Below, in pieces: positions 7,301 through 12,179 of a stretch of DNA of 12,179 nucleotides. A program made the position numbers and the translations under genes. Location: assembly GCA_016783355.1 (NCBI GenBank), contig JADHWR010000035.1, positions 1 to 12,179 of the forward strand. The letters run 5' to 3'. The notes beneath the pieces were generated by a model. It worked only from the letters and a program-made list of their open reading frames with translations, did not search any database and was not told the DNA's origin. Source of the DNA: Candidatus Omnitrophota bacterium. GTDB taxonomy: Bacteria; Omnitrophota; Gorgyraeia; Gygaellales; JAHJCI01. Numbering within the stretch: the first letter of the stretch is position 1; each line of letters starts with the position of its first letter.

Positions 7301-7482
7301 GGGGCACCCTCCCGATGCCGAATATAGTGTTTCTTTGAAGTATCTCTTCGGCATCCCGAAGTTAAACCTCAAAGAGTAACTACATTCGGGGTTGGCGCAA
7401 AGCCTGCCTGTCCCTGCCAGCCGACAGGCTGGGGCAGACAGGGCAGACAGGGGCGTCCCCCGATTAGCTCAAAGGGTGTCCC
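7301..7482. repeat. Nested palindromic repeat cluster between nfnA and nfnB
   Basis: The outer ends, GGGGCACCCTCCCGAT (from 7301) and AGGGTGTCCC (7473-7482), belong to the AGGGACACCCT family. Between them lie an imperfect stem CCGAATATAGTG...(7318-) against ...ACTACATTCGG (to 7389), a perfect CTTCGG/CCGAAG hairpin near 7347-7360, and a C/G-rich unit at 7403-7453 with CCAGCC/GGCTGG arms (7417-7422, 7427-7432) and the direct repeat GGGCAGACA at 7432-7440 and 7441-7449. The core CCCGAT...TTGGCGCAAAG of the simple copy at 4989-5024 is split here, which indicates insertion of one repeat into another. The 187-base gap contains no gene. Confidence 0.75.
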
Positions 7483-8302
7483 TGATTATCTGTTCTTGGG
7501 CCTTAAATTGATTAACCCTTTTCCCTAGTTCTTGGAAATTGACCAGATGACCATCAAAATCTGGTCCATCCACACAGGCAAATTTAGCCTGATCCCCAAC
7601 TGAACATCGACAAGAGCCACACATTCCTGTTGCATCTACCATGATCGTATTCAGGCTGACGATAGTTTTTATCCTAAATGGGCGTGTCAAATCTGATACA
7701 GCACGCATCATCACTATCGGGCCAACCGCATAGATTAAATGCGTTTGCCTGTTTGCTCGTTTGTCTGTTTTCCCGTCCAAAATTTCCTTCAGCAGTTCAG
7801 TAACAAAACCCTTCCTACCATAAGAGCCGTCATCTGTGGTAATATAAAGCTCATTACAGACAGCCCTCATCTCCTCCTCTAAAATAAGTAGTTCCTTATT
7901 GCGAGCACCAATGATACTTACCACATCATTGCCTGCCTGTTTAAATGCCCCCGCGACAGGAAGAATTTCTGCTATGCCCACCCCGCCGCCGATACAAATT
8001 ACCTGCCCAAGCTTTTTAATTTCTGTGGCATGGCCGAGAGGGCCTAAGATATGTGCGATACAATTGCCAATCTCTCTAGCAGCTAATTTATGCGTGGTAA
8101 AACCTACATCTTGAAGAATTAAGGTAATTATCCCCCTCTGGCGATCCCAATCTGCCATGGTCAAGGGGATGCGTTCACCCTTGTCGTCATTAATCACAAC
8201 TACAAACTGGCCCGCCTTGGCCTTTTTAGCAATCAGCGGGGCTTCAACCACAATCTTAGTTATATCCTTGGCCAACCTTTCCTTATTCGTTATTTTGAAC
8301 AT
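7469..8302 (-). CDS. nfnA: FAD/[2Fe-2S] small subunit of NfnAB/SudAB-type oxidoreductase (DHOD-beta-like)
   Basis: A 277-residue ferredoxin-NADP reductase family protein that would take electrons from NADH. The flavin domain has GERIPLTMADWD (42-53), the pyridine nucleotide domain has CIGGGVGIAEILPVAGAF (103-120) and TTDDGSYGRKGFVTELL, and the C-terminal cluster-binding stretch is MVDATGMCGSCRCSVG...KFACVDGPDFDGH with C228, C231 and C243. In Nfn proteins an Asp serves as a further ligand, here possibly D223. C233 is an extra cysteine. The partner nfnB lies downstream after a 187-base repeat cluster. Two sequence oddities: residues 177-187 (KTDKRANRQT) come from degenerate 8-base tandem repeats, and the final residues RDTL plus the TGA stop are read from a palindromic repeat arm. 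Ribosome site is weak. Confidence 0.88.
   Translation of the reverse strand: MFKITNKERLAKDITKIVVEAPLIAKKAKAGQFVVVINDDKGERIPLTMADWDRQRGIITLILQDVGFTTHKLAAREIGNCIAHILGPLGHATEIKKLGQVICIGGGVGIAEILPVAGAFKQAGNDVVSIIGARNKELLILEEEMRAVCNELYITTDDGSYGRKGFVTELLKEILDGKTDKRANRQTHLIYAVGPIVMMRAVSDLTRPFRIKTIVSLNTIMVDATGMCGSCRCSVGDQAKFACVDGPDFDGHLVNFQELGKRVNQFKAQEQIIRDTL
7743..7774. repeat. Four degenerate 8-base tandem units inside nfnA
   Basis: Plus-strand units GTTTGCCT, GTTTGCTC, GTTTGTCT and GTTTTCCC at 7743-7774. They encode the polar stretch at residues 177-187 between the conserved GFVTELLKEIL and HLIYAVGP segments, a position where relatives normally have a short loop. The units have diverged, so slippage is probably not frequent now. 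Confidence 0.7.
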
Positions 8303-8312
8303 TTAATCAGCC

Positions 8313-8346
8313 ACAACTTACGCAGTCCTAGGACGAGGTAAGTTGT
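8313..8346. repeat. Palindromic repeat upstream of nfnA
   Basis: Arms ACAACTTAC (8313-8321) and GTAAGTTGT (8338-8346) enclose the perfect 10-base palindrome GTCCTAGGAC (8325-8334). It lies 11 bases before the nfnA ATG in the apbE-nfnA spacer. It could be an operator or a mobile palindrome. Its position would put a hairpin in the nfnA leader. Confidence 0.65.
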
Positions 8347-8358
8347 TTGGCGAATTTA

Positions 8359-8409
8359 ACCCCGCACCTTTGCAATATTCATTAATTGAATAATCAAAAG
8401 GTGCGGGGT
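8359..8409. repeat. Palindromic repeat abutting the apbE stop codon
   Basis: Perfect 13-base arms ACCCCGCACCTTT (8359-8371) and AAAGGTGCGGGGT (8397-8409), with a second inner imperfect stem AATATTCA/TGAATAAT. The last base of the right arm is part of the apbE TGA (8409-8411). On the transcribed strand no U-run follows, so it is a strong hairpin without the tail of an intrinsic terminator. The opening ACCCCGC resembles the palindrome inside apbE. Confidence 0.75.
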
Positions 8410-9365
8410 CACTCAACCTCTGTATATATCCTTACTTCGGCATTAAACCTTTTTGCTAATTCCCTGCCTCTTTCTTTTCCTAGAACAAAAATGCTTGTTG
8501 CTAAAGCATCCGCGGTCAGGCAATCTTCGGCAACCACGCTCACACTAATGATGCCCGATTCTGCGGGCTTGCCTGTCTTGGGATTCAGGATATGACAGTA
8601 GCGTATATTGTTAACAAAAAAGAACTGCTCGTAATCGCCTGAGGTTGCTACCGCTTTATCTTCTAATTCTAAATAGCCGCCAAAATCAGGACTACGCCCT
8701 GCCTTTACCCCGCCCCTGCGTGCAGGGGCGGGGTTTATTGCTACACGCCAAGGAATCCCTTGCTTATTGCCTAAGCAATATATATCTCCTCCCGCATTTA
8801 GCAGTGCGCTATTTATCCCCGCAAGCCTTAATTTCTTAACTGCGCAATCTATCGCAAAGCCCTTGGCAATGGCTCCCAAATCAATTCTCATTCCCTCAAT
8901 TCCAAACTCAATAATACTACCATCGATTTCCAATTTGTCAAAACCAATCAATTCAAGTCTTTCTTTAATTTCGGAATCACTAGGCAAGCGATAATCCCGA
9001 TGATAAAAACCCCATAATTCCATTAAGGGGGCAACGACAACATCAAATGCGCCCTGCGTTGCCTGCCAAAACTCACCCGCCTTGTTAATTACATAAAGCG
9101 CCTCTTGACTTACCCTTAGTCTGCCCTGCTTATTTAAACGAGAAACCTCGCTATCGTCTTTATAGTAACTTAATAAATTTTCGATCCTCTTTATCTCCTT
9201 GAAGGCGATATCTGCGGCCTGCCGATCAGGAGAAATCACCTCAACAATCGTCCCCATCAATAACCGACTATCCTTATATAGAGGTAATCTGCGCTGACAG
9301 GCAGTGCCAAATAAAAGCAATATAGCAATATGGCAATAGAGCAATATAGCAATGACTCTTTTCAC
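8409..9365 (-). CDS. apbE: FAD:protein FMN transferase, probable lipoprotein
   Basis: Attaches FMN covalently to Thr residues of redox proteins such as Rnf or Nqr subunits, on the outer face of the membrane. The first 23 residues form a hydrophobic signal ending FGTAC, with C23 as probable lipidated residue. Family motifs follow: GAFDVVVAPLMELWGF (105-120), DLGAIAKGFAID (162-173), LNAGGDIYCLG (189-199), ATSGDYEQFF (240-249), HILNPKTGKP (258-267) and the Mg-binding end around ADALATSIFVLG (285-296). The start is GTG at 9363-9365 and overlaps the polX TGA as GTGA, so translation is probably coupled, and no ribosome site is evident. Two repeats intrude: 8-base tandem units encode most of the signal peptide, and a palindrome encodes residues 211-220 (NPAPARRGGV). 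Confidence 0.94.
   Translation of the reverse strand: MKRVIAILLYCHIAILLLFGTACQRRLPLYKDSRLLMGTIVEVISPDRQAADIAFKEIKRIENLLSYYKDDSEVSRLNKQGRLRVSQEALYVINKAGEFWQATQGAFDVVVAPLMELWGFYHRDYRLPSDSEIKERLELIGFDKLEIDGSIIEFGIEGMRIDLGAIAKGFAIDCAVKKLRLAGINSALLNAGGDIYCLGNKQGIPWRVAINPAPARRGGVKAGRSPDFGGYLELEDKAVATSGDYEQFFFVNNIRYCHILNPKTGKPAESGIISVSVVAEDCLTADALATSIFVLGKERGRELAKRFNAEVRIYTEVE
8707..8734. repeat. GC-rich palindrome inserted in-frame inside apbE
   Basis: Arms ACCCCGCCCCTGC (8707-8719) and GCAGGGGCGGGGT (8722-8734) are perfect over 13 bases with a 2-base loop. It encodes NPAPARRGGV (residues 211-220) in the loop between IPWRVAI and GGYLELEDKAVATSGDY, a variable-length place in the family. It differs in sequence from the ppdK/glyS element but uses the same kind of coding location. 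Confidence 0.8.
9316..9355. repeat. Five 8-base tandem repeats in the apbE signal peptide
   Basis: Plus-strand units AGCAATAT, AGCAATAT, GGCAATAG, AGCAATAT, AGCAATGA run from 9316 to 9355, starting 8 bases inside the apbE GTG codon on the transcribed strand. Three units make 24 bases, so the signal peptide shows an 8-residue echo, IAILLYCH then IAILLLFG. Loss or gain of a single unit would shift the frame. Confidence 0.85.
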
Positions 9366-11071
9366 TTTTTTATTGTCTTTAATAATTCCTCAACGGGAAG
9401 GGTGTTAAGCAGGTCTTGCTCCTCCAGCCAGGCTCGCCTGGCCACGAAAATACCAAGAGACATTGTCGCTAATCCACGGATTAGGTGCGCGTCTGTGCCA
9501 ATTGCTAAACGCACCCCTGCTGTCTTAGCATGACGGGCATTGATATCATTCAAGTCCATTCTGGCGGGAAAGGCATTTATTTCCAAGGCGGTATTGGTTT
9601 CTCGGCAGGCTTGCATTATTTGATCAAAATCCAGCTCATAAGCATCACGTACGCCCCAGAGCCTTCCTGTAGGGTGAGCAATAATATGTACATAGCGATT
9701 GCGGCAAGCCTTAATTAATCTCTGGGTAAGTTTAGCCTTTGATTGTTTAAAGCCAGTATGAATCGCAGCAATAACAAGGTCGAATTCACGGAGCACCCGA
9801 TCAGGATAATCAAGTTTACCTTGAGAATCTATATCCACCTCGGTTCCATAGAGGATGCGGAAATCCTTTAGGGTTTTATTTATCCGCTCAATTTCTTCTT
9901 TTTTTTTATTTAACTCAGATATAGTCATTCCGCCGGCAATTCTAAGACTCTGGGAATGATCGGTGACTGCAATATAGGAATAATTTCTTTTTTTTGCTGC
10001 CTGAACAATCTCTTCTATGGAATTCAACCCATCAGACCAAAAGGAATGCACATGCATATCCGATTGAATCTTGTTTAGATCAACAAGTTCGGGTAACTTA
10101 TTTTTCATCGCCAATTCTACTTCCCCGTTATCTTCTCTCAGCTCTGGCGGAATATAGCTCATTTTTAGTAATTTAAAAACTTCCTCTTCTGTCCGGCCAG
10201 CTAAGAATTTATCCCGCAGGTAAACTCCATACTCGTTAATTTTCAACCCCTTTCTTATTGCCAGAGAACGAAGTTTTATATTGAAGTTCTTTGAGCCGGT
10301 AAAGTATAAAAGGGCCGCGCCAAAGGACCGATCCGCAACTACCCGACAATCAACCTGGATATCCTGTTGACTAAGCACTGAAGACTTAGTAGCGCCCTTG
10401 GCCTGAATATTTTTTACCAAAGGCAGTTGGGTAAATTTATCCATAACCTTAGCTGGTTTTGAGGATACAATTAAGATATCAATATCTCTCACCGTCTGTT
10501 TCTTACGCCTTAAGCTCCCTGCAGGGCTAATTTTTTTAACCCAGGAAAGTTCTTTTAAGGGCCGGATAAATTCATTGGCCACATCAATCGCAACTGCTAA
10601 GGGCATCCGCTCCCTGCCTTCTTTTAATAGGGATAAACCTGCCTGGATATTCTCGATTGTCTTTTGCTTTATTCCAAACAAACCGATTAGTTTATTTTTC
10701 TTAATTGCCTTTTCTAAATCATCGATATTTTTGATCTTTAATTTTTTATATAGTAGCGCTGCTGTCTTCGGGCCGACAGAAGGAATACTAACCAAATCTA
10801 ATAATCCCGGAGGTGTGGTTTTTTTTAAATCCTCGTAAAATTTAATTTTTCCCGTAGAGACAAATTCCTTTATTTTATTCGCCAAATCGCGACCAACACC
10901 AGGAATATCCAATAATCTGTCCTCGCTAATCAGCATCTGGATATCTTCGGATAACTCCCGTAAATTCTGCGCTGCTCTCTCATAAGCGCGGATGCGGAAA
11001 GGATTATCCTGTTCAATCTCTAAAATCTTGGCGATATTGCTAAAGATTTCAGCAATCTTTAAATTTTCCAT
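9362..11071 (-). CDS. polX: DNA polymerase/3'-5' exonuclease PolX (family X polymerase with PHP domain)
   Basis: A 569-residue gap-filling repair polymerase of the standard bacterial PolX length. Residues 1-150 form the 8-kDa-like and helix-hairpin-helix part, with DIPGVGRDLANKIKEF (55-70) and SIPSVGPKTAALLYKKL (95-111). The palm has GSLRR (185-189), catalytic Asp D196 and D198 (VRDIDILI), D241 (QVDCRVV), and the GSKNFN motif at 259-264. The C-terminal PHP metal-dependent exonuclease has H340 and H342 (DMHVHSFWSDG), H372 (TDHS), E411 (GTEVD), H438 (AAIHTGF), H466 (IIAHPTGR) and D527/H529 (GTDAH). All expected metal ligands appear present. It overlaps apbE by four bases. No strong ribosome site precedes ATG 11069-11071. 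A repeat-rich 130-base gap separates it from panE. Confidence 0.97.
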   Translation of the reverse strand: MENLKIAEIFSNIAKILEIEQDNPFRIRAYERAAQNLRELSEDIQMLISEDRLLDIPGVGRDLANKIKEFVSTGKIKFYEDLKKTTPPGLLDLVSIPSVGPKTAALLYKKLKIKNIDDLEKAIKKNKLIGLFGIKQKTIENIQAGLSLLKEGRERMPLAVAIDVANEFIRPLKELSWVKKISPAGSLRRKKQTVRDIDILIVSSKPAKVMDKFTQLPLVKNIQAKGATKSSVLSQQDIQVDCRVVADRSFGAALLYFTGSKNFNIKLRSLAIRKGLKINEYGVYLRDKFLAGRTEEEVFKLLKMSYIPPELREDNGEVELAMKNKLPELVDLNKIQSDMHVHSFWSDGLNSIEEIVQAAKKRNYSYIAVTDHSQSLRIAGGMTISELNKKKEEIERINKTLKDFRILYGTEVDIDSQGKLDYPDRVLREFDLVIAAIHTGFKQSKAKLTQRLIKACRNRYVHIIAHPTGRLWGVRDAYELDFDQIMQACRETNTALEINAFPARMDLNDINARHAKTAGVRLAIGTDAHLIRGLATMSLGIFVARRAWLEEQDLLNTLPVEELLKTIKK

Positions 11072-11100
11072 TTCACTAATTTAACAACCTTATGTTTTAA

Positions 11101-11195
11101 TCGCAGATTACCGCAGATATATCCCCACGCCAAATTTTGCTAGGTTAAATACAATCTGTGGTCATCCGTGAATAAAATCCGTGAGCATCCGTGAT
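11101..11195. repeat. Clustered short repeats in the panE-polX spacer
   Basis: ATCCGTGA occurs at 11164-11171, 11177-11184 and 11187-11194, and CGCAGAT twice at 11102-11118, all within a 130-base gap. Read on the minus strand this is a series of CACGGAT / CACAGAT / ATCTGCG words, a type of degenerate intergenic repeat. No ORF or clear promoter is seen. Confidence 0.6.
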
Positions 11196-11201
11196 TAAAT
11201 C

Positions 11202-12131
11202 TTAGTCTATCCTCAAACTATAACTTGACTCAATTGTCCTAATTAAATCAAGAAGAAGGCAATTTACGGGTACGGGTATACCTAAGCTCTGCCCCTGCCG
11301 AACAATTACTCCGTTAATAAAATCTATTTCTGTGCGTTTCTTTTTTAAAACATCAGCAAACATTGAGGAAATATTATTGGCCGTGGCAGAACATACTGCT
11401 TCTACCTTGGCCAACGGATCATCAAATTGAAGTTTCATTCTTTTTCTTTTGGCAATCTTGGCTGCCTCAGAAACAGCCTGCCGCATAATTGCTTGCGTGC
11501 CTTCAAACTCCAATAATTGCCCGTTCTTCAAATGAGTAATCCCCGTAAGCGCATTAATGCCCACATTGATAATCAACTTTGACCAGAGTACTCCTTTTAT
11601 ATCTCGCGAAAGACGAGTAGGAATCCCAACCTGATTAAATAATTGACGAATCTCTCGCAACTCGGAGGTCAACTTGCCGTCGATGCGTCCAATAATTGTT
11701 TCGCCAAAACCAGCATGGCGCAAAATTCCTGTCTCAACCAAATTTGCTCCTTGGCTGGTTGTGCCGGCAAATACGCTTTGTCCGCGGAGCAGCTCACTGA
11801 TTATCTCTACATTACCAATGCCGTTCTGCAAAGTAAGTACGGAGCAATTCATATCGATAATCGGCCGGGCGTAATTTATCACCTCCCTGGTATCGTAAGA
11901 CTTTACACAAACAATAAAAAGATCGCTCTTCCCAATTTCCTCAGGATTGGCGGAAACCCTCACCCTCCCCTGCCAAGTCCCCGATACCCCCGAAATAGCT
12001 ATGCCACTTTGGCTTAATTTTTCTGCACGAGCCTTATGTTTGTCCAAAAGCCAAATCTCCTGCTTAGATTTCCCTAGATACGAAGCAAAAAGCGAACCTA
12101 TTGCCCCGGGACCCGCAATAACTATCTTCAT
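11202..12131 (-). CDS. panE: 2-dehydropantoate 2-reductase (ketopantoate reductase family)
   Basis: NADPH-dependent reduction of ketopantoate to pantoate, the step after PanB. Starting at ATG 12129-12131 the protein has 309 residues, the family's usual length. Residues 7-12 (GPGAIG) are the nucleotide-binding turn, LTLQNGIGNVE (99-109) is typical, and the likely catalytic Lys is K185 in LWSKLIINVGINALTG. The substrate-side end has SSMFADVLKKKRTEID with E268, followed by GIPVP. The open frame reaches further upstream to 12176, but AAAGGAGG sits 9 bases before the 12131 ATG and the extra 15 residues are basic and unlike the family, so the shorter start is preferred. Paralogues of this family act on other keto acids. 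The presence of panB downstream favours the pantothenate role. Confidence 0.9.
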   Translation of the reverse strand: MKIVIAGPGAIGSLFASYLGKSKQEIWLLDKHKARAEKLSQSGIAISGVSGTWQGRVRVSANPEEIGKSDLFIVCVKSYDTREVINYARPIIDMNCSVLTLQNGIGNVEIISELLRGQSVFAGTTSQGANLVETGILRHAGFGETIIGRIDGKLTSELREIRQLFNQVGIPTRLSRDIKGVLWSKLIINVGINALTGITHLKNGQLLEFEGTQAIMRQAVSEAAKIAKRKRMKLQFDDPLAKVEAVCSATANNISSMFADVLKKKRTEIDFINGVIVRQGQSLGIPVPVNCLLLDLIRTIESSYSLRID

Positions 12132-12135
12132 CGCT

Positions 12136-12177
12136 CTAAACCTCCTTTTGTACTGTCGGGCTTGCGCTCTTTCCATC
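12136..12177 (-). CDS. C-terminal end of an upstream gene (partial, unidentified)
   Basis: On the minus strand one frame reads 13 codons, DGKSASPTVQKEV, then TAG at 12136-12138, four bases before the panE ATG. The panE ribosome site lies within its last codons, a usual arrangement for coupled genes. Too little is visible to name it. The competing frame that joins panE directly is possible but lacks support. Confidence 0.4.
   Translation of the reverse strand, partial: DGKSASPTVQKEV
12141..12148 (-). promoter_or_regulatory. Ribosome binding site of panE
   Basis: AAAGGAGG on the minus strand, 9 bases before the ATG at 12131. It decides the panE start against the longer in-frame ATG at 12176. 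Confidence 0.85.
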
Positions 12178-12179
12178 AG

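Noticed and set aside
7301..7482. CRISPR array or structured ncRNA/riboswitch
   Set aside because: Repeats are inverted, of unequal length and spacing, with no regular direct repeat-spacer pattern and no riboswitch core that I recognise.
8359..8409. Intrinsic terminator after apbE
   Set aside because: The stem is strong, but no U-run follows on the transcribed strand, and nfnA begins 57 bases later in the same direction.
12132..12176. Fifteen extra N-terminal residues of the ketopantoate reductase from an upstream in-frame ATG
   Set aside because: AAAGGAGG lies just before the ATG at 12131, the family starts with the nucleotide fold (MKIVIAGPGAIG), and another frame there ends in TAG as the tail of an upstream gene.

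Overview
The window reads as a piece of bacterial chromosome with every gene on the minus strand. From right to left, which is the direction of transcription, it holds: the last 13 codons of an unidentified upstream gene; a ketopantoate reductase (panE-like); a PolX-type DNA polymerase with PHP domain; an ApbE flavin transferase lipoprotein; the two subunits of an NfnAB/SudAB-type NADH-dependent ferredoxin:NADP oxidoreductase; PanB; a single-chain glycyl-tRNA synthetase; pyruvate, phosphate dikinase; and the first 215 codons of a sigma-70 family factor that leaves the window at base 1. There is no rRNA, tRNA, CRISPR array, transposase or phage gene. No gene-free stretch exceeds 190 bases.

The gene set suggests an anaerobic or fermentative bacterium: Nfn for electron bifurcation, PPDK for the PEP/pyruvate step, and ApbE for covalent FMN loading of exported redox proteins. 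Base composition is moderate and several starts have strong AAGGAGG-type ribosome sites. The gene style and the many short palindromic repeats resemble uncultured lineages such as Omnitrophota, but this placement is an impression, not a proof.

Layout and coupling: polX and apbE overlap by 4 bases (GTGA). nfnB and panB are 18 bases apart. glyS and ppdK are 21 bases apart. ppdK and the sigma gene are 43 bases apart. The larger gaps (panE-polX 130, apbE-nfnA 106, nfnA-nfnB 187, panB-glyS 148 bases) are mostly filled with repeats. Two pantothenate genes (panE, panB) lie about 5.3 kb apart, separated by unrelated redox and DNA repair genes.

The most unusual content is repetitive. A palindromic element with termini CCCCGTTAGAAA / TTTCTAACGGGG sits in-frame inside both ppdK and glyS, adding peptides of the form (N/H)PVR...SNGV. 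Because the termini are mutually complementary in codon phase, either orientation would encode the same peptide ends. A second GC-rich palindrome lies in-frame inside apbE. A third family (AGGGACACCCT) occupies intergenic spaces, and one copy supplies the last codons and stop of nfnA. Arrays of 8-base units occur inside the apbE signal peptide and inside nfnA. These suggest active small repeats that invade coding sequence and are kept as tolerated peptide insertions.
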